DNA of 64,000 nt, taken from contig SCOX01000007.1 of the NCBI GenBank assembly GCA_005503055.1, positions 1 to 64,000 on the forward strand, in the 5' to 3' direction. A model generated the notes under the pieces. That model was not told the origin of the DNA. It saw only the letters and a program-made list of their open reading frames with translations, and ran no database searches. How positions within the stretch are numbered: the first letter of the stretch is position 1; each line of letters opens with the position of its first letter. Shown here one piece after another: positions 17,305-25,727 of this stretch. A program made the position numbers and the translations under genes. Source of the stretch: Lysobacteraceae bacterium P. GTDB taxonomy: Bacteria > Pseudomonadota > Gammaproteobacteria > Xanthomonadales > Xanthomonadaceae.

Positions 17305-18069
17305 TCAGCCGGCAAGCGCTTCACGCTGCTTGACGATCAGTTCGGCGATGCCCGCTTCCGCCAGCGACGTCAGCGCGTCGAGTTCATCGCGGCGGAACGC
17401 ATGGCCTTCGGCGGTCCCTTGAAGTTCGATGAAACCGCCGCCGTCGTTCATCACCACGTTCATGTCGGTGTCGCAGTCGCTGTCCTCGGCGTAATCGAGG
17501 TCCAGCACCGGTACGCCGCGGTATACGCCCACCGAAATCGCCGCGACCGCGCCGAAGATCGGGTCGCGGGTGATCTCGCGCCGCGCCATCAGCCAGCGCA
17601 CCGCATCGGCCAGCGCGACGTAGGCGCCGGTAATCGCGGCCGTGCGCGTGCCGCCGTCGGCTTGCAGGACATCGCAATCCAACGTGATGGTGCGTTCGCC
17701 CAGCAGCTTGCGGTCGACGCAGGCGCGCAGCGAGCGGCCGATCAGGCGCTGGATCTCCAGCGTGCGCCCGCCCTGCTTGCCGCGCGCGGCCTCGCGATCG
17801 GAGCGCGTATGCGTGGCGCGCGGCAGCATGCCGTATTCGGCCGTCACCCAGCCTTCGCCCTTGCCGCGCAGGAACGGTGGCACCTTGTTCTCGACGGTGG
17901 CGGTACACAGCACGCGCGTCTGGCCGAAGCACACCAGCACGGAGCCTTCGGCGTGGCGGGTGTAGCCGCGCTCGATGCGCACCTCGCGCATTTGCGTGGG
18001 GGCACGGCCGCTGGGACGGGCGACGGCGGCCGGGGAGCCGGCGGAAGGGGCGACAGGCGTGCCGGACAT
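17305..18069 (-). CDS. rph: Ribonuclease PH
   Basis: RNase PH trims tRNA 3' ends phosphorolytically. The 254-residue protein carries [65 protein letters not shown] and [18 protein letters not shown], covering the phosphate- and RNA-binding segments. It has about 15 extra N-terminal residues before the usual RPSGR start; ATG at 18069 is the only plausible initiation codon nearby. It heads a five-gene minus-strand operon and is divergent from yicC, which also acts on RNA, an arrangement common in proteobacteria. Confidence 0.96.
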   Translation of the reverse strand: MSGTPVAPSAGSPAAVARPSGRAPTQMREVRIERGYTRHAEGSVLVCFGQTRVLCTATVENKVPPFLRGKGEGWVTAEYGMLPRATHTRSDREAARGKQGGRTLEIQRLIGRSLRACVDRKLLGERTITLDCDVLQADGGTRTAAITGAYVALADAVRWLMARREITRDPIFGAVAAISVGVYRGVPVLDLDYAEDSDCDTDMNVVMNDGGGFIELQGTAEGHAFRRDELDALTSLAEAGIAELIVKQREALAG

Positions 18070-18147
18070 GACCGATTACCGTTTGGAGGGCGCGCGAGTT
18101 TACCATTCGCCCCCAGTCGGCCCTCCGTGCCGGCCTTGGATTTCAAG

Positions 18148-19008
18148 ATGATCCGCAGCATGACCGCATTCGCCGGCGGCGAACGCGCCACCCCATGGGG
18201 CACGCTCGGCTGCGAGCTGCGCTCGGTCAACCACCGGTTCCTCGAGCTGGGCGTGCGCCTTCCCGATGAGCTGCGCGCGCTGGAGCCGGCACTGCGTGAG
18301 CGCATCGCCGGACGCGTGTCACGCGGCAAGATCGACCTGACGCTGCGCCTGCGCTCGCCGGAGGGCGAGGGCGCGCTGCAGCTCAATACGGCGCGCCTGC
18401 GCGAGCTGAGCGAGCTGGCGATGGACCTGGAATCGCGCTTCCCGCGACTGCGCACCGAGCTGACCGAGCTGCTTCAGTTCCCCGGCGTGCTGCAGGCGCA
18501 GGCGGGCGACCCGGCCGCGTTGCATGCGCAGGCGCTGGCGCTGCTCGATGAAGTGCTCGACGAATTCGTCCGCGCCCGCGAGCGCGAGGGCGCCAAGCTC
18601 TCGGCCGTGATCTCCGAACGCATCGACGGCATCGCCGCATTGGCCGCCGAGGTGCGCACGCTGATGCCGCAGATCCGCGCCGGCCAGCGCACGAAGCTGG
18701 AAACGCGCCTGGCCGACCTCGCCCAGCCGCTCGATAACGGCCGACTGGAACAGGAACTGGTGCTGTGGCTGCAGAAGCTCGACGTGGACGAGGAGCTCGA
18801 TCGCCTCGATTCACATGTCAGCGAGGCGCGCCGCGTGCTGAAGCTGAAGGAAGCCGTGGGTCGCCGCCTGGATTTCCTGCTCCAGGAGTTCAACCGCGAA
18901 GCGAACACGCTCGGTTCCAAGTCGGTGGATGCACGCAGCTCGGCGGTGGCCGTCGAGCTGAAGGTGCTGATCGACCAGGTCCGCGAGCAGATACAGAACA
19001 TCGAATGA
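18148..19008 (+). CDS. yicC: YicC family endoribonuclease
   Basis: A 286-residue YicC protein, a family shown in E. coli to cleave RNA. Conserved segments are MIRSMTAFAGGE, CELRSVNHRFLELGVRLP, RGKIDLTLRLR, and the C-terminal EQELVLWLQKLDVDEELDRLDSH and GRRLDFLLQEFNREANTLGSKS. ATG at 18148 is used: the frame opens far upstream, through the rph region, but homology begins at MIRSMTAF. It is divergent from rph and is the first gene of the yicC-gmk-rpoZ-spoT-ridA run. Confidence 0.94.
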   Translation: MIRSMTAFAGGERATPWGTLGCELRSVNHRFLELGVRLPDELRALEPALRERIAGRVSRGKIDLTLRLRSPEGEGALQLNTARLRELSELAMDLESRFPRLRTELTELLQFPGVLQAQAGDPAALHAQALALLDEVLDEFVRAREREGAKLSAVISERIDGIAALAAEVRTLMPQIRAGQRTKLETRLADLAQPLDNGRLEQELVLWLQKLDVDEELDRLDSHVSEARRVLKLKEAVGRRLDFLLQEFNREANTLGSKSVDARSSAVAVELKVLIDQVREQIQNIE

Positions 19009-19013
19009 AGCCG

Positions 19014-19132
19014 GGATTGGTGATTCGTGATTCGCAGGAGCAACCGCCCATGACGCATCATCGCCAGTTCGCATTTCCGCCGCAGGCGCCTTCCGCTTTT
19101 TCGAATCACTAATCACGAATCACGAATCACGG
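19014..19132. repeat. GGGATT-type inverted repeat, copy 2
   Basis: The yicC-gmk gap holds a left arm at 19014-19038 built of GATTCGTGATTCG-like units and a right arm at 19097-19132 with ATCACGAATCACGAATC units, separated by about 58 bases. The left arm begins six bases after the yicC stop, and the right arm ends five bases before the gmk ATG. It is related to the repeats at 8628-8704 and 22677-22776 but has drifted (GTGATT instead of GGGATT). Confidence 0.75.
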
Positions 19133-19137
19133 CCTCC

Positions 19138-19764
19138 ATGCGCGGAACCCTCTTCATCGTCGCCGCCCCCTCGGGTGCTGGAAAATCGAGCATCGTCAAC
19201 GCCGTGCTGGCGCGCGATCCGAACATCTGCCTGTCGATCTCGTTCACCTCGCGCAAGCCGAGGCCGGGCGAGCGGCATGCCGAGCACTATCACTTCGTCA
19301 GTGCGCAGGAGTTCGAGGGCATGGTCGCGGCCGGCGACTTCTTCGAGCATGCCCTGGTGCACGGGGATTGGAAGGGTTCGGCGCGGCAGTCGGTGGAGCC
19401 GCAACTGGCGGCGGGCAAGGACGTCTTGCTGGAAATCGACTGGCAGGGCGCGCGCCAGGTGCGCGACAAGGTCCCCGATGCGGTGAGCGTGTTCATCCTG
19501 CCGCCCTCGCGGCAGGCGCTGGAGCAGCGCATGCGTAACCGCGGCCAGGACAGCGAGGAGGTCATCGCCCAGCGACTCGCGGCTGCACGCGAGGAGATGT
19601 CGCACTACGGCGAATTCGACTTCGTCATCGTCAACGAGGACTTCGAGACTGCCGTGGGCGAGATGTGCTCGATCTTCGTCGCCAGCCGGGTCCGCCGCGA
19701 CCAGCAAGTGGCCCGCCACGCCCGCCTGATCACGGCCCTGCTCGCGGACGATCCCGGCCACTGA
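19138..19764 (+). CDS. gmk: Guanylate kinase
   Basis: Gmk phosphorylates GMP and dGMP to the diphosphates using ATP. The 208-residue protein opens with the P-loop APSGAGKSS (about residues 10-18). It continues with SFTSRKPRPGERHAEHYHF, the GMP-binding segment, then FFEHALVHGDWKG and LLEIDWQGARQVR. Length and motif order are standard. The start ATG sits directly behind an inverted repeat, with no visible Shine-Dalgarno sequence. Linkage to rpoZ and spoT matches E. coli and couples guanine nucleotide supply with (p)ppGpp metabolism. Confidence 0.97.
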   Translation: MRGTLFIVAAPSGAGKSSIVNAVLARDPNICLSISFTSRKPRPGERHAEHYHFVSAQEFEGMVAAGDFFEHALVHGDWKGSARQSVEPQLAAGKDVLLEIDWQGARQVRDKVPDAVSVFILPPSRQALEQRMRNRGQDSEEVIAQRLAAAREEMSHYGEFDFVIVNEDFETAVGEMCSIFVASRVRRDQQVARHARLITALLADDPGH

Positions 19765-19816
19765 GGCCGATTTCGGCCGGGCTTCGCCGGTAACTGACTG
19801 ATTCGAAAGGATGTGC

Positions 19817-19845
19817 TTGCCTCCCGGCAAGTGCGCGGATACACT
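19817..19845 (+). promoter_or_regulatory. Sigma70-like promoter before rpoZ
   Basis: TTGCCT (19817-19822) and TACACT (19840-19845) are separated by 17 bp and lie about 50 bp upstream of the rpoZ ATG. This would allow rpoZ to be transcribed independently of gmk. Confidence 0.55.
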
Positions 19846-19896
19846 CTGCGGTCCCTTAAAGTCTGCATGGACGGCCCGCCGGCCGCCAGGAGCCCC

Positions 19897-20196
19897 ATGG
19901 CCCGCATCACCGTTGAAGATTGCCTGGAAGTGGTCGACAACCGCTTCGACCTCGTCATGTTGGCCGCCAAGCGCGCGCGCCAGCTGGCCAATGGCGTGGA
20001 GCCGCAGCTGGACAACAGCGAATCCAACGACAAGCCGACCGTGCTGGCGCTGCGTGAGATCGCCGCGCGCCGCATCGATAACGAGTACATCGACGCCGTC
20101 GAGAAGTCCGAGCGCGAGCGCAAGGAGCGCGAGGCGATGGAGTGGGCCGCGGCCGAAGTGGTGGCCGACGACGACCTGTCCAAGGGCGACGACTGA
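19897..20196 (+). CDS. rpoZ: RNA polymerase omega subunit
   Basis: Omega assists assembly of the RNA polymerase core through beta-prime and forms part of a ppGpp-binding site. The 99-residue protein begins [20 protein letters not shown], followed by [11 protein letters not shown] and [15 protein letters not shown], the standard omega core; the C-terminal third is a charged helix ending in [12 protein letters not shown] at 19897 is chosen because homology starts there. It lies between gmk and spoT, as in E. coli, and a strong terminator follows. Confidence 0.96.
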   Translation: MARITVEDCLEVVDNRFDLVMLAAKRARQLANGVEPQLDNSESNDKPTVLALREIAARRIDNEYIDAVEKSERERKEREAMEWAAAEVVADDDLSKGDD

Positions 20197-20234
20197 TACC
20201 GCCGCGGCCGGCCTGGCCGGCACCGCTGCTTCGA

Positions 20235-20260
20235 ACGGCCCCGCCTCGGCGGGGCCGTTT
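20235..20260 (+). terminator. Intrinsic terminator after rpoZ
   Basis: The hairpin ACGGCCCCGCC-TC-GGCGGGGCCGT, an 11-bp stem, is followed by TTTG. It lies 38 bp beyond the rpoZ stop and would separate rpoZ from spoT transcription. Confidence 0.8.
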
Positions 20261-20437
20261 GCGTATGGGGTCGGTATTTCAGCGGCGCCGCGTGTGCCCC
20301 GGCGGGCTCGCCGCGCGACCTCCGTTGCAGTTCCGCGATCCCGGCTAGGCCGCGAGCGGGGGATCCCGTACGCGCCGTCGTTACAGCCCTTTGATCGGCG
20401 ATCAACGGACCCTATTCAGTTCGTGGATCCTCTCGCA

Positions 20438-20466
20438 TTGCGTGCTTGTTGCCCCGCGCTTAGATT
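20438..20466 (+). promoter_or_regulatory. Candidate promoter for spoT
   Basis: TTGCGT (20438-20443) and TAGATT (20461-20466) are separated by 17 bp. Transcription would start about 20473, which is the spoT ATG itself, suggesting a leaderless mRNA. Confidence 0.5.
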
Positions 20467-20472
20467 CCTTAC

Positions 20473-22671
20473 ATGACCCCCGCCCAACCCGCGCCGATTC
20501 CAGCCGCCACGCTCCCGGTGCCGCCCCTCCATGACGAGGCGGACGTGCCGGACTATGTCCGCGAGCTGGAACAGGCCGCCGACTACCTGTCGGACGAGCA
20601 GCGCGCCCAGCTTCGCCGCGCCTGGGCGATCGGCGCGGCTGCGCATGCGGGGCAGACGCGCAAGTCGGGCGAGCCGTACATCACCCATCCGGTGGCGGTC
20701 GCGAAAGTGCTGGCCGACCAGGGGCTCGATCCCGAGACGCTGATCGCCGCGATCCTGCACGACACCATCGAGGACACGCCGCTCACCCGCGAGAGCCTGG
20801 CCAACGAATTCGGCGAAACCGTGGCCGAGCTGGTCGACGGCGTCACCAAACTCGACAAGCTGCAGTTCCGCGACCGCCAGGAAGCGACGGCGGAGAGTTT
20901 CCGCAAGATGCTGCTGGCGATGTCGCGCGACCTGCGCGTCATCCTCATCAAGCTTGCCGACCGCCTGCACAACATGCGCACGCTCGGCGCGCAGAGCATG
21001 GAAGCGCGCCACCGCATCGCGCGCGAGACGCTGGAAATCTACGCGCCCATCGCGCAGCGCCTGGGCATGAACCTGATCAAGGCCGAGTTGCAGGACCTGG
21101 GCTTCCGCGCGCTGCACCCATGGCGCCATGCGGTGATCGAGAAACGCATCCGCACCCAGCCGGTGGTGCGCCGCGAATCGCTGGTGCAGATCGAGGCGCA
21201 GCTCGCGCAACGCCTGGCGAAGGAAAAGGTGCTGCATCGCCTCGTCAGTCGCGTGAAGTCGCCGTGGAGCCTTTACACGAAGATGCGCGGCGAGCACAAA
21301 ACCTTCGCGCAGGTGATGGACGTGTTCGGCTTCCGCATCGTCGTGCGAACGGTTCCGGACTGCTACCACGCGCTGGGCGTCGTGCACGGCGCGTACAAAC
21401 CGCTGGATTCGCGCTTCCGCGACTTCATCGCGATACCCAAGGCCAACGGCTACCAGTCGCTGCACACCGTGTTGTTCGGCCCCTACGGTTCGCCGATCGA
21501 AGTGCAGATCCGCACCGAGGAAATGGACCTCATCGCCGAGCGCGGCATTGCCGCGCACTGGTCGTACAAGCACGGCGGCGACGGCCCGAACAGCGCGCAG
21601 ACGCGCGCGCACAGCTGGATCGCCAACCTGGTCGAATCGCAGCGCGCTACCGGCTCGTCGCTTGAATTCCTGGAGAACGTGAAGGTCGATCTGTTCCCGG
21701 ACGAGGTCTACCTGTTCACGCCCAAGGGCGAAATCATGTCGCTGCCGCGCAACTCCACCGCGCTCGACTTCGCCTACGCGGTGCACACCGACGTCGGCAA
21801 TCGCGCCGTGGCCGCCCGCGTGGACAGCAAGCTGGTGCCGTTGCGCACCAAGCTGGCCAGCGGCCAGCGCGTGGAGATCATCACCGCCAAGTCATCGACG
21901 CCGAAGCCGCAGTGGCTGGAGTTCGTCGTCTCCGGCAAGGCGCGCACGTCGATCAGGCAGCAGCTCAAGCAACTCGAGCACGAGGACGCGGTGCAGCTGG
22001 GCCATCGCATGCTCGACCGCGCGCTGGAAGCGCTGGGGATTTCGCTCGATCGCGTGCCGCCGGTGCGCCTGGACGCGTATCTGACCGAATTCCGTTACCC
22101 GCGCCTGGAAGCGCTGCTGGCCGACATCGCACTGGGCAACCGCATGCCGCAGCAGGTGTCGCTGGCGCTCGCGCGCGAGGCGCCGGGCAAGCCGCTGCGC
22201 CAGCCCGCGGCGGACGCGTTGCCGATGTCGCAGGACAAGATCCTGATTACCGGCGCAGAGCGCGGTGTGATCAGCTTCGCCAACTGCTGCCTGCCGATCC
22301 CGGGCGACGAAATCATGGGTTACCACACCGCCGGCAAGGGGATCGTGGTGCACCGGCTGGATTGCCCGAACGTCGCCGACTACCGCAAGTCGCCCGATCG
22401 CTGGGTGCCGATCGGCTGGGATCGCCAAGTGGCCGGCGACTTCGCCGCCGCGCTGCGCATCGAGGTCGACAACCGGCCCGGCTCGCTGGCGCAAGTCGCA
22501 GCAGCGATCGCCGAGGCCGAATCGAACATCGACCGCGTGGAATACATCGAGCGCGATTCCAACGTTGCGGTGATGCGCTTCGCCATCGAGGTCAGCGACC
22601 GACGTCACCTGGCCGACGTGATGCGGCGTGTGCGCCGTCTCCACGTGGTGCTGGGCGTGCAGCGGATGTGA
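20473..22671 (+). CDS. spoT: Bifunctional (p)ppGpp synthase/hydrolase SpoT
   Basis: This 732-residue RelA/SpoT protein makes and degrades the alarmone (p)ppGpp. The hydrolase HD domain is intact (ILHDTIEDTPLTRESL, then VDGVTKLDKLQF and KLADRLHNMRTL). The synthetase domain contains FAQVMDVFGFRIVV, KANGYQSLHTVLFGP, VQIRTEEMD and GIAAHWSYK. A TGS domain follows (VYLFTPKGEIMSLP and LDFAYAVHTDVGNR), then a zinc-finger-like region with ANCCLPIPGDEI and a C-terminal ACT domain. No ribosome-binding site precedes the ATG, and a promoter sits immediately upstream. Upstream rpoZ and downstream ridA are its usual partners. Confidence 0.96.
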   Translation: MTPAQPAPIPAATLPVPPLHDEADVPDYVRELEQAADYLSDEQRAQLRRAWAIGAAAHAGQTRKSGEPYITHPVAVAKVLADQGLDPETLIAAILHDTIEDTPLTRESLANEFGETVAELVDGVTKLDKLQFRDRQEATAESFRKMLLAMSRDLRVILIKLADRLHNMRTLGAQSMEARHRIARETLEIYAPIAQRLGMNLIKAELQDLGFRALHPWRHAVIEKRIRTQPVVRRESLVQIEAQLAQRLAKEKVLHRLVSRVKSPWSLYTKMRGEHKTFAQVMDVFGFRIVVRTVPDCYHALGVVHGAYKPLDSRFRDFIAIPKANGYQSLHTVLFGPYGSPIEVQIRTEEMDLIAERGIAAHWSYKHGGDGPNSAQTRAHSWIANLVESQRATGSSLEFLENVKVDLFPDEVYLFTPKGEIMSLPRNSTALDFAYAVHTDVGNRAVAARVDSKLVPLRTKLASGQRVEIITAKSSTPKPQWLEFVVSGKARTSIRQQLKQLEHEDAVQLGHRMLDRALEALGISLDRVPPVRLDAYLTEFRYPRLEALLADIALGNRMPQQVSLALAREAPGKPLRQPAADALPMSQDKILITGAERGVISFANCCLPIPGDEIMGYHTAGKGIVVHRLDCPNVADYRKSPDRWVPIGWDRQVAGDFAAALRIEVDNRPGSLAQVAAAIAEAESNIDRVEYIERDSNVAVMRFAIEVSDRRHLADVMRRVRRLHVVLGVQRM

Positions 22672-22676
22672 TTGGG

Positions 22677-22776
22677 GCCGGGATTTGATATTCGGGATTC
22701 GGGATTCGATCAAAAGCGCATGCGCGATTCGTCGCTTCGGGCTAATCTCGAATTCCTAATCCCCAATCCCCGATCA
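22677..22776. repeat. GGGATT-type inverted repeat, copy 3
   Basis: The spoT-ridA gap carries a left arm at 22677-22710 (GGGATTCGGGATTCG units) and a right arm at 22747-22776 (CTCGAATTCCTAATCCCC, then AATCCCCGATC), with about 36 bases between. The left arm starts six bases after the spoT stop, and the right arm ends four bases before the ridA ATG. The arrangement is the same as in the copies before pepP and gmk. Confidence 0.8.
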
Positions 22777-22780
22777 ATCC

Positions 22781-23164
22781 ATGTCCCGCCAGATCATCCA
22801 GACCGACAAGGCGCCGGCCGCGATCGGCCCGTATTCGCAGGCCGTGCGCGCCGGCGACACCGTCTACCTTTCCGGCCAGATTCCGCTGGACCCGAGCACC
22901 GGCCTGCTGGTGGAAGGCGACATCGCCGTGCAGGCGCGCCGCTCGTTCGAGAACCTCAAGGCCGTGTGCGAGGCCGCCGGCGGTTCGCTGGGCGACATCG
23001 TGCGCCTGGGGCTGTACCTGACGGACCTGGACAACTTCGCCGCCGTCAACGCGGTGATGAGCGAGTTCTTCAAGGCGCCGTACCCTGCGCGCTCCACCAT
23101 CGAAGTCTCCGGCCTGCCGCGCGGCGCCGGCTTCGAGGTGGACGCGGTGATGGTGCTGGACTGA
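22781..23164 (+). CDS. ridA: RidA family enamine/imine deaminase
   Basis: RidA hydrolyses reactive 2-aminoacrylate and related enamines made by PLP enzymes. The 127-residue protein shows the family signature: [29 protein letters not shown], with Tyr and Ser in the active-site strand, then [18 protein letters not shown] and [25 protein letters not shown]. The Arg in PARSTIEV is the conserved catalytic Arg. It follows spoT across an inverted repeat. The spoT-ridA order recurs in gammaproteobacteria. Confidence 0.96.
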   Translation: MSRQIIQTDKAPAAIGPYSQAVRAGDTVYLSGQIPLDPSTGLLVEGDIAVQARRSFENLKAVCEAAGGSLGDIVRLGLYLTDLDNFAAVNAVMSEFFKAPYPARSTIEVSGLPRGAGFEVDAVMVLD

Positions 23165-23240
23165 TCCGCGCGAAGCGTTGAAGTCGGCCCGGCCCCGAGC
23201 GGCCGGCGCCGATCGCTGATGCTGAGCAGACGCTTCGGCT

Positions 23241-24290
23241 TCACGCCTCCGACTTCTCTCCCGCGCGCACGTCGCGCGGCGCGACGCCGGTCCAGCGTTT
23301 GAACGCGCGGCGGAACTCGCGCGCGTCCTTGAAGCCCACCGCCGCGCCGACGTTGGCGATGCTCAGGCGCGAGTCGGCCAGCAGTGCGCGTGCCGACTCG
23401 TTGCGCACGCGGTCGTGCAGCTGGCTGAAACTCGTGCGCGCGGCGTGCAACTGGCGACGCAGCGTGCGTTCGGTCAGATGCAACTCGGCCGCGATCTCCA
23501 CCTCGCGCGGGTTATCCGCAAGGCGCTGGCGCAGCAGGCGTTCGACCACGGCGACGATCTCGCTGCGCGGCTGACCCGCGGGCATCTGTTCTTCGCACAG
23601 CGCAATGATCTGCTGCGCGCTGGCGGCATTGCCGGCGGGCATGGAGGCCTGCAGCCAGCGCGAGTCGATCACCACGCGGTTGCGCGGGGCGTCGAAGCGC
23701 ACTTCGCAGGCGAACAGGTGCGTGTAGTCGCTCGCGTACGACGGGGCGGCATAGGCCAGCTCGAGCACGCGCGGGCGGAACTCCGCGCCCAGCAGGCCGC
23801 GGCACAGCATCAGCGAGCTGACGAACAGTTCCTCGCACAGGAACGGCTCCAGTTCCGCGTCGTTGGCGGGCATGCGTGCGACCACGCCCATCGCGCCGTC
23901 GTCGTACTCGTCCAGGTCCATTTCCATCATCGCGCCGGTGATCGGCGCGTACTGGATGCCCAGCCGCAGCGCCTGCTCGAAACGCGGGGCCGTCAGCATC
24001 GCCAGGCCGAGCAGGCCGAAGTGGCCGATGCCCTGGTGCTCGCCGAGCACCAGCCCGGGTCCGCGCACGGGCAGGCTGCGCAGGGCGCGGCGGATGATCT
24101 GGCAGGCCTGTCGATAAGAGAGGTAAACGGGCGTTTCGCCGTCGAACGCCGCCGGTCCGAGTCGCAGGCCGGAGAACCATGGCTCGCAGCCGATGCCGTG
24201 CTCGCGCGCCATGGCGACCAGGCCGGCGACGATGCCGCTCTTGATCGTCGCGGTATTGAGTTGGGGATCGTCGCGCTGGGGGCTCGGCAT
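23241..24290 (-). CDS. AraC family transcriptional regulator with N-terminal ligand domain
   Basis: The 349-residue regulator has an N-terminal sensor of the Arabinose_bd/OruR type (about 20-210, including YLSYRQACQIIRRAL and GHFGLLGLAMLTAP) and a C-terminal AraC DNA-binding domain. Both helix-turn-helix motifs are recognisable: VEIAAELHLTERTLRRQLHA and LSIANVGAAVGFKDAREFRRAFK, followed by WTGVAPRDVR. It is divergent from the beta-helix / cytochrome / TonB-receptor genes across a 186-bp gap, so it probably controls them. Regulators with this sensor type usually respond to a small effector; which one is unknown. Confidence 0.9.
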   Translation of the reverse strand: MPSPQRDDPQLNTATIKSGIVAGLVAMAREHGIGCEPWFSGLRLGPAAFDGETPVYLSYRQACQIIRRALRSLPVRGPGLVLGEHQGIGHFGLLGLAMLTAPRFEQALRLGIQYAPITGAMMEMDLDEYDDGAMGVVARMPANDAELEPFLCEELFVSSLMLCRGLLGAEFRPRVLELAYAAPSYASDYTHLFACEVRFDAPRNRVVIDSRWLQASMPAGNAASAQQIIALCEEQMPAGQPRSEIVAVVERLLRQRLADNPREVEIAAELHLTERTLRRQLHAARTSFSQLHDRVRNESARALLADSRLSIANVGAAVGFKDAREFRRAFKRWTGVAPRDVRAGEKSEA

Positions 24291-24394
24291 ACGCTGGCGT
24301 AGCTTGTCCGGTTTTCCCCCCTGAGTATGCCGGCTTTGCCCTCCACCGGGGTTGCCGGATCGTCACAGACTGCCCGACGGGTCCGGGGGGCGGG

Positions 24395-24417
24395 CCACGC
24401 CGCAGGCTTTGGCGTGG
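24395..24417. promoter_or_regulatory. Inverted repeat in the AraC/beta-helix divergent region
   Basis: CCACGCC (24395-24401) and GGCGTGG (24411-24417) form a perfect 7-bp inverted repeat with a 9-bp spacer, about 60 bp before the beta-helix gene. It is a candidate operator, though AraC regulators more often use direct repeats, and it could also form a hairpin in the leader. Confidence 0.3.
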
Positions 24418-24476
24418 TCCCTTTGTCCGGTTGGGGGTATTCGCGGCCAGAGCCGCGCACAGAGGATGGAAGTCGG

Positions 24477-25727
24477 ATGAAGCGGATCGTGCTCGGCGTG
24501 GCAGTCTCCGTGAGCGTTGCGGCACTGGCCGCCTGCCAGCAGCAGCCAGCCGCGCCCGCGGCCAGTCCCGACTACCAGAAGGTGCTGATCGAGCGCCTGC
24601 TCGATGCCAAGCCCGGCGACGTGATCGAGATTCCCGCCGGCCGCCACGCCTTCGACCGCAGCCTCACGCTGCGCGTGAATGGCGTGACCCTGCGCGGCGC
24701 CGGCATGGACAAGACGATCCTCAGCTTCAAGGACCAGAAGGCGGGCGCCGAAGGCCTGCTGGTCAACGCTGGCGACTTCACCCTGGAAAACCTCGCCATC
24801 GAGGACACCAAGGGCGACGGCCTGAAGATCAACGAAGGCGCCAACATCACCATCCGCGGCGTGCGCGTGGAATGGACCGGCGGGCCGAAGACCAGCAACG
24901 GCGCATACGGCATCTATCCGGTGCAGACCACCAACGTGCTGATCGAGGATTCGGTCGCCATCGGCGCGTCCGACGCGGGCATCTACGTGGGCCAGTCGAA
25001 GAACGTCGTCGTGCGCCGCAACCGCGCCGAACGCAACGTTGCCGGCATCGAGATCGAGAACACCATCGGCGCCGACGTGTACGAGAACACCGCCACCGAC
25101 AACACCGGCGGCATCCTCGTGTTCAACATGCCGAACCTGCCGCAGCCGGGCCACACCACGCGCGTCTATCGCAACAAGGTGATCGCCAACAACACCGACA
25201 ATTTCGCCGCCAAGGGCGCCGCGGTGGCGAGCGTGCCCGCCGGCTCGGGCATCGTCATCAACTCCAACGACAAGGTCGAGATCTTCGACAACGAGATCGC
25301 CGACAACAACACCGCGAACGTGATCGTGTCGAGCTACTTCTCCACCGGCTACATGACCGACAAGGGCGTGGCGAAGTCGTTCGATCCGTATCCGGAAGAG
25401 ATCGCCATCCACGACAACCGATTCAAGGGCGGCGGCGACAAGCCCGACGGCTTCGACCTGAAGGCGCTGAAAGTGGCAATGTTCGGTCTCAACGGTCGCC
25501 TGCCCGACGTGTTGTGGGACGGCTACGTCAACGCGCAGCGCGCCGGCGGCGCGCAGGTGTGCATCGATAACGGCGCGGTGGAGACGCTCAACGCCGACGG
25601 TCCGAACAAGTACAAGAACCCGAGCCTGGTCACCGACAAAGTGCGCTGCAAGTTGCCGCCGTTGCCGGTGGTGACGTTGCCCGGCGACGCCGCGGCGGTT
25701 GCCGCGAAGGCAGCACCCTCGGCATGA
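24477..25727 (+). CDS. Parallel beta-helix lipoprotein (TIGR03805-like)
   Basis: A 416-residue lipoprotein: the signal peptide MKRIVLGVAVSVSVAALAAC ends in a lipobox (LAAC, Cys at 20; +2 Gln favours the outer membrane). The mature part is a right-handed beta-helix with stacked short repeats, for example NVLIEDSVAIGASDAGIYVG, NVVVRRNRAERNVAGIEIEN and VEIFDNEIADNNTANVIV. This pattern fits the family I recall as TIGR03805, which occurs in two-gene pairs with a diheme cytochrome, as here (ATGA overlap with the next gene). Beta-helix proteins often bind or modify polysaccharides, but no lyase or epimerase catalytic set is evident. Function is unknown. Confidence 0.88.
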   Translation: MKRIVLGVAVSVSVAALAACQQQPAAPAASPDYQKVLIERLLDAKPGDVIEIPAGRHAFDRSLTLRVNGVTLRGAGMDKTILSFKDQKAGAEGLLVNAGDFTLENLAIEDTKGDGLKINEGANITIRGVRVEWTGGPKTSNGAYGIYPVQTTNVLIEDSVAIGASDAGIYVGQSKNVVVRRNRAERNVAGIEIENTIGADVYENTATDNTGGILVFNMPNLPQPGHTTRVYRNKVIANNTDNFAAKGAAVASVPAGSGIVINSNDKVEIFDNEIADNNTANVIVSSYFSTGYMTDKGVAKSFDPYPEEIAIHDNRFKGGGDKPDGFDLKALKVAMFGLNGRLPDVLWDGYVNAQRAGGAQVCIDNGAVETLNADGPNKYKNPSLVTDKVRCKLPPLPVVTLPGDAAAVAAKAAPSA

